Assembly (NCBI RefSeq): GCF_019578655.1
Contig: NC_063261.1
Location: 23,105,126 to 23,169,125, forward strand
Length of the DNA: 64,000 nt
DNA from: Ricinus communis
Taxonomy: Eukaryota; Streptophyta; Magnoliopsida; Malpighiales; Euphorbiaceae
Direction: 5' to 3'
Part shown: positions 1-12,626 of the stretch, in pieces
How the letters are laid out: the number at the start of each line of letters is the position of its first letter
Position numbering within the stretch: the first letter of the stretch is position 1
The notes under the pieces: model-generated
Seen by the model: the letters and a program-made list of their open reading frames with translations, nothing else
What the model was told of the DNA's origin: nothing
Databases searched by the model: none
Position numbers and translations under genes: made by a program

Positions 1-1164
1 CACGTGGCAAAATTTTATGAGATGACGTCATGTTATTTTTTAATGAGAAAATGATAAATAGTATATATATAAAAATATTTATTATAAATATTTATAATAA
101 TGAAATCTTAATGAGAAAAAATTAAATATGACTTTAAATGCTAATATGAATATAATAGAAATCTATGACTTATTTAAATATAAAACAGTTATATTTTTTA
201 AAAATAATTATAGTAAGTATAATAATTAGTATAACTATTACATATTAATAATAAAATCTTAATATTTTTATAATAAAATAAATTCTTATATTCATAAATG
301 TACAAATAATAAATAGTAAAAGAATGAGAGTTTTAAATTTGAACATGTTGGAGAATTTATTAGTCCAATAATAAATAAAAAATAATATTTCAAATTTATA
401 TATTGGTATAAAAAGGTTATAATATCAAATATAAAAAAGGTTATAATATAAAAATTAAATAGTAAAGATTTTAATAATCTAATTTATTAAAATAATTATT
501 ATACAGATACATTGAACATATTAGTACATGAAATAATTAAAAAATTAAAATATATAAATAATTATTTATTTATCTTAATATATAAAAATATGGAAATTTA
601 ATAAGAATATATTATATGATTTTTATAAAAAATTAATATAGATGTAAATAAAATATTTTAAAATAAAAATAAAATTATTTTTATACAATACAACTATAAA
701 TTAATTATATATCAAAGATAAAATCAAAAGAAAAGTTATAATATAATTATTCACTTTTAATTTTTCTTATGATACACCCATTAATTGTTGCATTTTATTT
801 AAAATTGTGGATGGGAACTAAAAATTTTAACCGTGGATCATTTGAGAAAAAAGAAGAAGGTAAATTTAGAGTTTATTACTAATAATTTGATTATAGTGGT
901 TTTATTGCATATGATTACCTCGGAAATCAGTCAATTTTGTACCTAATCAATATAATTCAATGCATGATCCTACTTAACGTGTAGAAAAATATTTTCTACA
1001 GTTAAAAAAAATATATATTTTTTCTAATACCATCAATATCATAGTACAATAAAAGTAATAAGTAGAAGTATTGTGTCATAAAAGTGACAAAGATAGTTTT
1101 ATTGTAGTTGTATTTATAAATTGTCAAATAGTAACTATGTTGACAACTTTTAAGATATATATAT
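1..1164. other. AT-rich intergenic DNA
   Basis: Very AT-rich sequence with no credible reading frame. The window opens with a G-box core (CACGTG at 1-6) and a palindromic TGACGTCA at 23-30, both bZIP-type sites, but no gene can be attached to them. Otherwise I see only low-complexity A/T tracts. Confidence 0.6.
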
Positions 1165-1250
1165 GTTTGTGTAATTCTGAGACTTAATTTTTTTTATATA
1201 TATGTTTGTGTAATTCTGAGACTTAATTTTTTTTATATATATGTTTAATT
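1165..1250. repeat. 39-bp tandem duplication
   Basis: A 39-bp unit beginning GTTTGTGTAATTCTGAGACT at 1165 is repeated essentially perfectly at 1204, and a third partial copy starts at 1243. It lies just before the start of the Helitron-like repeat at 1240, and may have arisen by slippage at the element's AT-rich 5' end. Confidence 0.8.
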
Positions 1251-1875
1251 TTTGATATATCGAATAATTGTGTTTGATATGTGTACTTACTTTTGACACA
1301 TAAAATTTAAATTTATATGTAATTTAATAGTTCTATTAATTTATGATTCATAAGTTACATTCCTAATTAAACACTAACTCTAACCTAATATTAATATATT
1401 AATTATATTATAATATTATATTAACTAATAAATAATTTTATAATCAGATAATGATACTAATTCTATCATAAAAAATAGCGTATTATTAATATTTAATATT
1501 ATATTGACTAATAAATTAATTTTACAATTATATAATAATTCTAATTTTAAAAAATAATATCTTAAATTTTATTTTTAATATTATATTCAATAATAAATTA
1601 ATTTTTAATTTTACAATAAATTTTTAATCCTAATAAATAGTAATATCGATTAATAAATAAATAAATAATTTTTATATTATTGCATTAATAAAAAAATTAA
1701 AATTTAAAAAAAATTAAAGACATTTAAAATAGTTAATTTGTTATTATTGTTTAAATTTTTTATAAATCAATTTTAAATACTAAAAATTTTATTAAATTAT
1801 ATTTATCAACTTAATTTTATAATTAAAATAATAAAATAATAATAATAATAGCCATGTAATATAAAAATAAACAAT
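1240..1875 (+). mobile_element. Helitron-like non-autonomous element, copy E (degenerate)
   Basis: About 640 bp with the same ordered AT-rich blocks as copies at 14.8, 15.5, 60.9 and 62.5 kb. These include a GACACATAAAATT block near the 5' side (about 1295), repeated 'attaactaataaattaattt' blocks, and the 3' run of AATAATAATAGCC at about 1842-1853. The terminal hairpin is decayed (GCCATGTAATAT) and no CTAG end is visible, so the boundaries are approximate. It encodes no protein. Family membership is inferred by eye from shared blocks. Confidence 0.5.
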
Positions 1876-3624
1876 TAATTTTATTAAAAAGAAAAATCAA
1901 ATACTTATGGTTTGAAAAATAATCATTTTCATAAATTAAAAAAATTCAAAGTTATTCATTTTAACTGATTAGTAATTTAATTAATATTTTTATTTATAAA
2001 AATTATAAATAATTATTTAGTATACTTAATTTAAACCGAACTAAATCAGTTTTATCAAATTGAGTTTAAAGTTAAACTAAATTAAGTGATTTATATATGA
2101 GTATGACTTAAATTGAACCGAACCGAATATAAAGATAAATTATAACAATTAAATTAAATAATTTGAAGCAAATCTAATATTAATTTAAAAATTAAATATT
2201 ATAATAAAGATTTAAAATATATTTTATGAAATAATAAAATTATATTAATTATTTTGCAAAATAAAATATTTTAACATAAAAAAATAAATTAAGTAAAATA
2301 ATCTTAAATTTTAGGAACCTGAACTGGATTAATTTAATTTAAAAAATAAAGTAAAAGGAAGTAAATTATTATTTCAAATCAGTTTTTTCAGGTCCTTCAA
2401 AATGTTACACACTTCTAGTTCAAGTTGTTTTGTTCCTATTTACTAATAGTAATAGAGCTTATTATCTTATAATGTATTTTATTTTATAATTTTTGTATGT
2501 CATTTTAATGTGATAAAGTCACAATATATACATATAGATAAGCAAAAGTACATGAAAAAATATCAAATTTATTGTGATTTTCTTGATAACATTACGATGA
2601 AGGATTTAAATGATGTCGTTTCGTTTATCGGCACATCACTGGTGGAGATGCGGCCAATAACAAAAAATGGTTCTGGCGTGTACATACACAGTAGAGACAA
2701 CCAAGTTTGTTCAGCCACGTCATGCTTTTAGAACAGATAAAGTCAAAGAAACACGCTCCATCTAAGCGCGTGCAAAATAGACTGGACAATACTTATACTG
2801 GCTTCTGCTCATTCAAGGTAATGAGGCCCATAGTTTCTTTTTTTTGACCACGCGCAGGACTGTCTGGTCTAGAAGATGTTTGGGAGCTGAAAATGACATT
2901 GAAATACTTGCCTCAAAAAAATCATAATGGATATGCTCATGTCCGAAAACAACAATGCACTCGTAGATATTTTTTTCTTTCTAGTATGATAAATAAGTAT
3001 TTCTGGAATTTGGAAGATGCTTCTTCCGGATATTAATAATTTATTGGGAAAAGTATTTTGATTTGTCTTCTAAATCTAAATATTTATAATTTATATATTT
3101 TTATTTTAATAATCTTTTATCTGCTATAAAAATAAATTCCCCACATATTTTAAACCGATAGATAATTAATTTATTATTGATTTTAAATAATTGAATATGC
3201 ATCAATATTAAAATAAAAAGCTTTATATATTTGTGTCACTAATCTATTTGCTGTGATATATACATATAATGTAGACAATAACTAAAGTTTATATTTTGTA
3301 CAGCTTCAATTAGAGCGATTCATAAGCCCAGATAAATCTGATATAGTTTTGCTTGTTTCGAAAGCTACTATTCCAATACTTTTAAAAAGAGGTTGGAACT
3401 AATTCTTATTATACTAAGTTATAACAATCCAGGAGTTAAATTACGTAAAATATTATCTATTTTAGCTCCATTAGTCTCACGGTTTTATTTTCGCAATGGA
3501 TTCCAGAACTTTACAAGAGATAATCTATTCTGAAATTTTCCTAAATTCACCACGTTTAGTTTTGGAATTCTCTTAACTCTACAACTAAATAACAAACAAA
3601 GCATCTCATATGATAAGTTTGAAC

Positions 3625-3681
<57 letters not shown>

Positions 3682-4690
3682 TATTAATTATTTTATGTAC
3701 TTTTTTATTATGCAATTTGATTTATTTAAACATATTTGCACTCTAGAATATTATTATCTTAAAAGCCTGCCAAAAACTGTTCATTATCCGAGTATTATAT
3801 ATTCTTGCTCCAACGTCCACTTTTCACTCTCATCAAACTAATGGCTAAGCTGTCACATGAGTAGATTTTGATTCTTAATGATTCAGGTTTAGGTTTGAAA
3901 GAAGAAATAATTACTAATATTATATTTATTAATTTTTAATGGTGTAATGGAGAAAAGAAGTAATAATTTTTATTTTGAAATAAACATTATTAAAAAAAAA
4001 CTATATTTTACATCATAAAAATAATTTAAATTTTCATTCGGAATTTGGATATTTATAAATTAATTAATGATTGTTATAGTTATAATTTAAAATTTATATA
4101 ATTCATTTTTTTAGGCTCCAATTACAATGGTTAATAAGTACAAATTGGTCTGAAATGGTTTTGAGATGATTTGAAATTGGTTGTTCCAGTTATCTCAAAA
4201 AGAGATTGGTTCTAATTCTTAACATATAATAATAATTTTTAATGCTTATATGTATTTTTTTCTCTTATTATGGTTCAATAGAAGCCAAATCCTTTCCAAT
4301 TTAATTCTGATTTAAGTCTCAAAGTAGCACCAAGAATTTAATCGGTCTCTTATTTAGATCGGGAAGCATATTTGTCCCCAAATTAAATTTTGAGCCAAAC
4401 AAATTTCAAATTAAATTTTTGATATTATATGAGCTCCTCATTTAACTGAAATTATAAATGACACAAATATTTGTTTATGTATATGAGGTGTTAATAATTG
4501 GTATTTATTTCCGGCTTTGCTGCTTGGCTTAGCATTATTAGCTCCATCACTCGCTCACTCTTCTCTATCTCTAATTGTTAGGTCTATGACTCCAATTCTG
4601 ATTGTGCCAACCTAAGTTCTTTACTATAAGTATCTCTCATCAACTTGGGACACTAGCCAAGCTTAGTTTATTCTCCATAAAGTTTCTAAC
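1876..4690. other. Intergenic DNA with a microsatellite
   Basis: No gene is recognisable. 2030-2170 has 'aaccgaaccgaa'-like motifs of the kind seen in short plant repeats. 2600-2900 is less AT-rich, but its longest frame (73 codons at 2510) matches nothing I know. A short motif near 4355-4385 (GCATATTTGTCCCC) resembles, in inverted orientation, one near 5650 on the other side of the coiled-coil pseudogene. Confidence 0.5.
3627..3681. repeat. (TA)n(TG)n compound microsatellite
   Basis: About 16 TA units run directly into about 11 TG units. It is a simple sequence repeat, probably length-polymorphic. Confidence 0.95.
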
Positions 4691-4721
4691 ACTCTAAATC
4701 AATGATGACAAATCAAATTCA

Positions 4722-5399
4722 CTATTTGGAAGAAAGCATTTCTTGATCAAGTTCTTCATAAAGAAGCAAAACCCTCTCTTCAGCTTCTTTAGATCTTTGT
4801 TGTAATTCTGCATCTACTACATCCTCGGTTTGAATACAGTTCAAATCCACAAAATTGTTTCCAAGTTGTTTATGAGAGCTTGCGAAATTATTTGCACGAT
4901 AACTATGACTGATCATAAAGTTCCTTTGATGAGTAACTTTTTTCGGGAAGGAACATCTACATTTATATCGAAGCATTTATTCAATGCACCACCATAGTTA
5001 TCTTTAATAATGATTGATACATCGTAATTGAACTCCTTCAAACTTAATCCATAAAAAGAGTGAGTCTAAACAATTCTTTAATAATGCTTTTTGTAAGTCT
5101 CCGTGGAGATTCATGAGTAAATCCATTGTTTACCTATTCTCTAGAGGAAATATAATGGCGAGCATCTTTAGTTTCCTTAAATGAGAAAGATTTGGGTTTA
5201 TCTTTGACATTATATGTTGGTAATGCAGGAAATGTATATTGAATTCGCAAGGGAAGTCTTCCACCAAAATTTTTGTTCCTAATAAAATTTATTCGAAAAG
5301 TGTTGCTTTTGGGCTTTCTCCTTTCGAGCTATTGCCGGCCTTACTTGAGATATTACTAGAGGAAGAGTTTATTGATGAATCATGATAAGATTTAAAAGA
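4722..5399 (-). pseudogene. Broken coiled-coil protein gene
   Basis: Several minus-strand open pieces lie in series but in different frames. 5399-5289 is Ser-rich (SINSSSSNISSKAGNSSKGE) and ends at a stop. 5280-5134 contains GGRLPLRIQ and ETKDARHYISSRE and ends at TAG. 5133-5044 contains HESPRRLTKSIIKEL and ends at TAA. 4976-4722 ends in a charged helix, ELQQRSKEAEERVLLLYEEL. The composition is protein-like despite the breaks, which indicates a former gene or captured gene fragment with at least two frameshifts and several stops. The charged helix resembles a plant coiled-coil (CAP-Gly linker or filament-like) family, but I cannot name the parent with confidence. No intact start or promoter is visible. 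Confidence 0.55.
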
Positions 5400-5449
5400 A
5401 TTGAACTAGACCTATCTTGTTCATAAGAAGAAAAATAGAGAGGGGGAAA

Positions 5450-8400
5450 TAATAGGTGGTGATAATGAAAGGAGAAAGGATAAAGGACACCCAAGCGGTG
5501 AAGAGAATAATTTTTTTAAAAAATATTTTTAATTTGTAATGCTTTTACCTTTATTTCACCTCACTATTTTCTTAACATATTGAATTTTTGCTAAGTTCAC
5601 CATTAGAAGAGTGTACTTAACCGCTCCTAAATTAAGGAATAAATATGCGCCTCACACCAAACGTTCGGGGTAAAAATGTACTTTCTCCCTATATAACTAA
5701 TACTAAGATAAAAAGTAGTACATAAAAATATAATTTGACATTAACCCCACAACCAATCCCACAACAATAGAAGCCGAACAAGTAGTCTTGGATTGAGATA
5801 TCTTTGGCACGGTGGTCATGCTCTCCGGCAGCTAAATATCTCATGCACCACCACCATTTTGATCCTAGGCTAGCAAGACAACGCCTCCAAGATTATAACA
5901 GAAGCACACCGAACTGGGCTCTCTGAAAACTCTATATGACAGCAGTAAGCAAACTAGCACCAACAAGTTTAGCCGCACCCAACTTTTGATCAGGTTTAAG
6001 TTTTAACCAATATTTGAATTTAAAACTTTACATTCTTCAATAAATTTTTTCAAATAAAACTCACTGCTTGCTAGCTAATTTTCTTTTTTATTTCTCTTTC
6101 AAAATTTTAATTTGGATTTTTTTTTCAAAATCTTATTTAATTAACTGGGTTCGTTATTAGGTAAATTTTAAAAACAATTTCTTTGATTTTTTTTTATTAA
6201 TTAGGTTTTACTAAAGTTTAAAATTTAAATTCGTAATTTCACAGGTATAGAAATGACTCAAATATTAATACTAATTGAGCCACACTTAATGTGAGTAATT
6301 AAAAACCCTTAAAAAATAACAACGATAAACTCAGTTATTAATGGATTTTGCTTCTCTCAGATTCATCCTTTTTAGCTGAGTATTTTTAATTGATTATGAT
6401 GTTTTCTTTTCTTAAAGAAAATAGTGCTATATAAGCATTAGTAGTTTCATGACTGGTCATTAGACCAAAAGCAATAAGAAAAAAAAAAAAAAAAACTATG
6501 TAACAAAATATTTATCGACCGTTTTGGATAGAATGTGGAGAAAAATATATAAAATGTCTCATCTAAGTTTCATAAATTGCCCTAAATTTGTAATTTTATT
6601 ACAACATAACATATGTATGTATTTCTTTAATTTTCTCTTCTATGGGTTAAACTTTATAAAATTTATAGAAATATTTTAACATGCATGCATGTACAGTAGA
6701 TGTTTTTATTTATTTTTTAAATAAAAAAAAAAGGGTCAACAAACTATGAACACACACAGAAGACACAGCTTTTAGCGATCAAACATCAACCATCAATCCT
6801 GGCAGTAGACAAAAAGAGTAAAGCCCCCAGCAATTGCAGCTTTTGGCACCACTCCACTGCCCACAGGAACAAGGGATCATTAGATGCTTCTTCTTCTTCT
6901 TTTCTTTTTTGCTTTTTTTTTTTCATACTACTGTGTTTTTCCCCTTTCATGAAGAAAAAAATTAATTGAATGCCAATTTCAAACCTAACACCATAATGAA
7001 GATATTGCAATGTTATTGATGTACTTAATTATTATCAATTAATTTGATAAATATTAAATCCAATCTAATTAGAGTTAATTTATTCTCTTTTTTTTAATAC
7101 ATAAAATGAGTTCACGTCAGATTAACACGATAAGAAAATAATTTTTTTCTTTACAAAAAAATAATAAAAAATAAATTTCAAAATGTTATAAAATAATTAT
7201 TGATTTCATAATTTTTTCTTCTTTTTACTTGTAGTGTTTAAGATAGTCTTTCGTCTATAATTAAATTTGAATCTAAAACTTAGATAATTTTCAGAAGTCG
7301 ATATTACTCAAATATGCAATCTAATAATAATACTAAAGTTGTAATTCTTTTTTTTTTAATTTAAAATAATATTATATTTTTTTTGAGTTTTGAAATACTA
7401 AAAAAAAGATTAAATTACCGATGTTTTAGAAAGTAAATTTAAAAAAAAAAATAGTTCATAAGAAATAATTTTAAAGAATTTTAAATTTATATTTATATTT
7501 TTTTGATATCCAACAGCATTCTCAAATAAACATTAAAATCACTAATATATATAGAAAATTAAAAAAAAAACACACACACACACACAAAAAGAAATGATAT
7601 ATGAGCTTATGGAGAAAGAAAAAGAAACATATAAGATGCTTTCAACTTGATTAATTAATATAATGTGTGACAAAAGCATGCATTTATAAATAATTATTGT
7701 AAATTAATGTCAGCTTTTCTTTATAATTTTAGTTAAACATACAATGGATTAAAGATGATTTTGCAGACATGTCGAGTCACATATAATATTTAGTTATGAG
7801 CATCACGTGACCTGTCAGTGCCCACTTAACTTAACCCATGAAATCTGCTTCAGGGTTCAGGCCATTGTTTTTGGCTGCAAAATACATCAGGAAAGGAAAA
7901 AACAATAAGAGAAAATCCTAATCCACCCTTTCTTAATTAATTGATTAAGAAATAAATTTTGATTTTTATGTTTTGATATGCTCTGATTTATTAATTATTT
8001 GCCACCTATTAATTTATATTATCTTTTATTCTATGGATTCAGTCTTCTTATCTTATATATTTCATTTGTATTTAATATTATTATCTCTATCTCACCACTA
8101 TAAAGACCATACAAAATGAAGGAGGGGGTGATGTGGAACTTTATGGAAGCATAACCATGTTCATAAAGCTTGGGTTAATAATTATATTTTCTGAGGAGAT
8201 TGTCACATTACTGCCAGCAAACCGTGTGGGAGTTTGGTAAAATAAAATGAGTGAAATTAATTGCTTTTGTCTGCTAACTTTTTATTCATAATATAATACA
8301 GCCACCCAAACCTCAACAAGAAGGAAACTAAGGTCCAGTTCAACCCCTTTTCTCTCTGTCCTAATCTCTCTATTAAGCAACAAATTTTTTGAGAGAGCCG

Positions 8401-9211
8401 TTTGAGTTAGTGCTTAAAAACTAATCTGATTATGGCTAATCAAGTAGAGATCTCAATTTTAAATTCTTTTTTTTTTATCCATTATCTATTAATATTTGTA
8501 AAAATTGTTCTTTTTTTTTTTACAATCAACGTTAATGAATTAATATTTTTATTTTATATTTTACGTTTTTATTGAATTTCGAATGAATTCAAAAATATTT
8601 TTATAGAAAAAGAAACATCCTAATTATTAAAATGATGAATTTTTTTTTTTAAGTGTTTTTTTTCTTTTAATAACTATGTTAATAATGTAGTTGCCAACTT
8701 ATATATAATCAATTATTAGAAGATATCTAATGCACTCTTTATGTATATTAAACTCTTTATTTTAACGAGTCATACCATAAAATGATATTTCAATTCACTT
8801 TTTTTATTTTATAAATTATTATTTTTAACTTTATTTTAGGATGTATTTGAAATTGTTATTGGTGGTTGAAAAAATATGTTTAAATTTTTTTAATATATTA
8901 ATTTAATTTCTTAAATAAGAGTTTTTTTTTTTTCAAACTATTTTTAAGAACAACATTAACTTATTTTGCCTTTTACAAAAATTATTAATTAGGTTTTACT
9001 TTATTTGGTCGAGCCTCTCTCCACCTCGGTGACCTCATTTGCTAACATTGGAAACAACATTACTTTATTTTCAAAAAGAAAAGAAACAGTGTTACTTTCC
9101 TTCAATCATCGTCTTAGATTCTGTTCTGTTTAGTATATGAGCTACAACTATTGCAAAAGAATGCCAATCTTGACAAAATTGTTTCTAGAATTTTCTCATA
9201 ATTATTGAAGG

Positions 9212-9245
<34 letters not shown>

Positions 9246-12200
9246 AAACTTTATAATTATATATTTAAAATCAAATAATTACAAAGACATTACAATTTAA
9301 TAAAAATTTAAATTTTTTATATATATATTTTTTAATTTAATACTTAATTTTATTGGTAAAACGATAATAACCAGAATAAAATATGTTAATATTTTATCAT
9401 ATTAAATAAATAAAATTAATAAAATAAAATAATAAGATAAAATATAACAGTAATAAATATTTTAAAAATATATATATAAATATTATTTTATATAAAAATA
9501 ATTTTAAGACTATATTTAAAAAATTTGTAATGTAATGTCATATAAGGTATGTTTTCCTTTACAATTGAAACAATTTGAACTCAAAATTTTTATAATTATG
9601 TAAAATTTACTTTTATATAGAATATATATATATATATTGAAATTGTATTTTTTCTCCATATACTAAATCTTTAGATAAAAAAAAGAAAGGACACCTAGAC
9701 CTTATTAGTTAGCTGGAATATACCATGCGGCTGAAACGAAATAATACACGAATTTAGAAGCACTTTTTTACAAGGAAAGAATTGGATGCCTTCTCTTCAT
9801 TGAGTCCATGCAAGGTTCTTATGGGCTTATTCGGCTTAACAACTTGTGTATAAGAAAATACTTTTTCTTAAATTTTTTTAAAATTATATGCTTTTTTAAT
9901 TTTTGTTGTTGTTTTTATTTGTTTTATTAAAAATAACAAAAAATAAAAAAAAACTAGTACCATATTTTTTAAAAAATAAAATATTATATTTTTAATATTT
10001 TCAAATAGTAAAAATAAAAATAATTTACACCGTATTTTTTATAAAAAAATATATATATATTTTTATAATTTTTCCTTTTTTATATTTATAAATTATGCAA
10101 CCGAAATCTCAATTGTAACTGAAATATATATACAAAAAAAAAAAAATGACTTCGGCCAAGTCTAGGAAAAAAAGTCTACACAAGTAAACAAATTAGTAAA
10201 ACATTAAGAGTAATCCTAGATTAAGTTCGATCTTATCCTACTGAATCGAAGCCATTATTATGTGTCGAAACATTAAACAACAAAAGAAAATACTATGATT
10301 TAGTAGAGAAATAATGGAAGAATGTCATTGCACCCATTATTAGTTGAAACATGAAATAAATGCTACTATCAAATAATAATATTCTGAATATTAAGCATAA
10401 AATTAAGATGAACATATAAAAGAAGCACCAATTGAGGACACAATGGGATAAAAATCTTATTAAATCCAGTAGAATATTATCTTCTGTTTTTCTTTTATTT
10501 CGCTAACAAACTTTAATTATATAATGTTTTGTATTTGACCTTGTCTTTGTTATTTATTTTGTTTTCTCTTGGAACTGGTCAATAAGACATTGAACACTCT
10601 TGTTTCAATGTATGTATGAACACAAAATTGGGCTGCAATGCTACCCAAATATTTTATTGAATTGCAAAAAAAAAAAAATTAAAAAAAAATTGAATAACTA
10701 AAACTGCAATTTGATTGGGTAAATTGTGTCATCAATTTATGAATTTCCTAACAAAATTCTCTATTTTCAAACCCACCTTACCTAACTTAGAGAGGACAAT
10801 GGGTGTTATAAAAATTTAATTCAAAGAAGTCTTAACCAAAGAAATTGAGCAACCTGAGTCATACAAGGCAAATGATTTTTTCTAACCTACTTCTAATACT
10901 CTTGCAAGCATCCTATTTACAATCAAGTTGCACCTCAATTTTGGAATAGAAATTGCAATTAGATTTGCCCAAGTGAAGTGTTCTTTTATCCTTTTTAACT
11001 TATTATTTAATATCAAACTCAACTAGATTTTTATTGAATTAAAGAAATTTGTTTTACTTTTAATAAAATTATAATTAACTAATACTTTTAGTAGAAGAAG
11101 TATTTTTATTTCATTAAAATAAGATATTTGAATATTTTAGAGGAACACCTATTTATACTGATGTTATTATTTTTAAATATATTCGTGAATGCAAAATACT
11201 TTATTTTCTATTATTTTGACAAAAACATTGTAATGATTATGAGATCAAGATATTTATTTTCTATTATTTGGTTATATGTTTTATTTTTATAAAGAAAAAT
11301 ATATTTAGAATAGTTACATTATCCTTTCTTTATAAAGTATAGCAATTTAGTAATTTAAAATAAAGTTAATATTATCATCATTAACAAATTAATAATACTC
11401 ATCCAAATATGAGGCTTTAGTTAATTTATTATTCTTAGACACCGCGATTAAACTGCTAAATAAAAAATCAGAGCATTTATAAAATATTATTCATTATTTT
11501 TCTTAATTACAAATTAATATTAAATTGTATTAAAAATAAGATTTCATTCTAATTTAATAAGATTTATTATTTCAATGACTTCCATAACTACCAGTGAATA
11601 CAAGAGGTCTACATTATCATTGATTGACAATGAAAAGATTCCAATATTATTTTTTACAATAAATTATAATTTAAACATATAATTTTTTAATAAATTTAAA
11701 TAATTTTTAAAGATTTTCGAACTACATGGAATTTTTAGAAATGGTGATATAATTAATTTTAGTAATAATAAAATGACCAAACAATCATATGGTTGATATA
11801 GGCATATACAAATTTTTCCATCCCTTGTGATATTATTAGAGCCTAAGCGTGCATAGAGGCTTTTGCATTTATGTCCAACTTCTAACATCACGTCCCTCTT
11901 TGTAGGAATAAGCCAGTACAAATGTTTCCAACTATGCTAACACTGACTAGGCCCTTAATAACATTATCCATCAATTCATCATTAGAATTGGATGGTGCTT
12001 AGCTCAAACTCGACGTCCGAGTTACATTATATACCATTGTTTCCATAATGAGTTATTATATTATTCATTTTTTTTATAATATTTAGATAAGCGACCGAGG
12101 AGATGTAATTAATAAGAAAGTAATTAGTGTATATGAGTATTTTATATTATAATATTGGATGATTCACACAACGTGAAAAAAAAAAATTATATGAAACTCA

Positions 12201-12420
12201 TGTATAAAAGCATAGGACACCTAAAACGGACCGCCACCACTGCTTAGGATAGTAACCTAATTAAGGGTTTTAAGAAAGAAACAATTTGTGATAAACAAAT
12301 GTGTATTATATGTTTGTTGGGGTTAAGTTATTAATCTTTGTGTGGTTACGTGGCGTATAATCCTGTTTTCTTTGTAGATATATCAACCTAAAAAAGCTAT
12401 AGAGAGAAAGAGAGACATAA
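5450..12420. other. Long gene-poor intergenic region
   Basis: Seven kilobases without a supportable gene. Less AT-rich islands at 5.75-5.98, 6.74-6.95, 7.75-7.9, 8.1-8.35 and 11.75-12.05 kb give only short frames that I do not recognise. Simple repeats include (TA)n at 9214-9242 and (CA)n near 7571-7590. The rest is A/T low-complexity sequence. Confidence 0.55.
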
Positions 12421-12425
12421 ACAAG

Positions 12426-12433
12426 TATAAAAA
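12426..12433 (+). promoter_or_regulatory. TATA box of the GPAT gene
   Basis: TATAAAAA lies 201 bases before the ATG of the acyltransferase, which predicts a start of transcription near 12455-12460 and a 5' UTR of about 170 bases. Placement is inferred from sequence and distance only. Confidence 0.5.
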
Positions 12434-12626
12434 GAGGTAGTTGTAAACTGATAAACTGCCTAATTCCTGCATTAGAGAACAGTCAATCCAAACTCTACTC
12501 CTATAACTTTTGTACCCATAAAACCATTCTTTCATCTTCAAGCAAGAATCCGGAGAACACCCATAATTTTGGACCTACAATCATCAAGAGCTAGCTAAAG
12601 ATTCAATAATACAATAAAGCCCTGAT

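Noticed and set aside
2510..2731. 73-codon plus-strand frame
   Set aside because: Short, unrecognised and without gene context.
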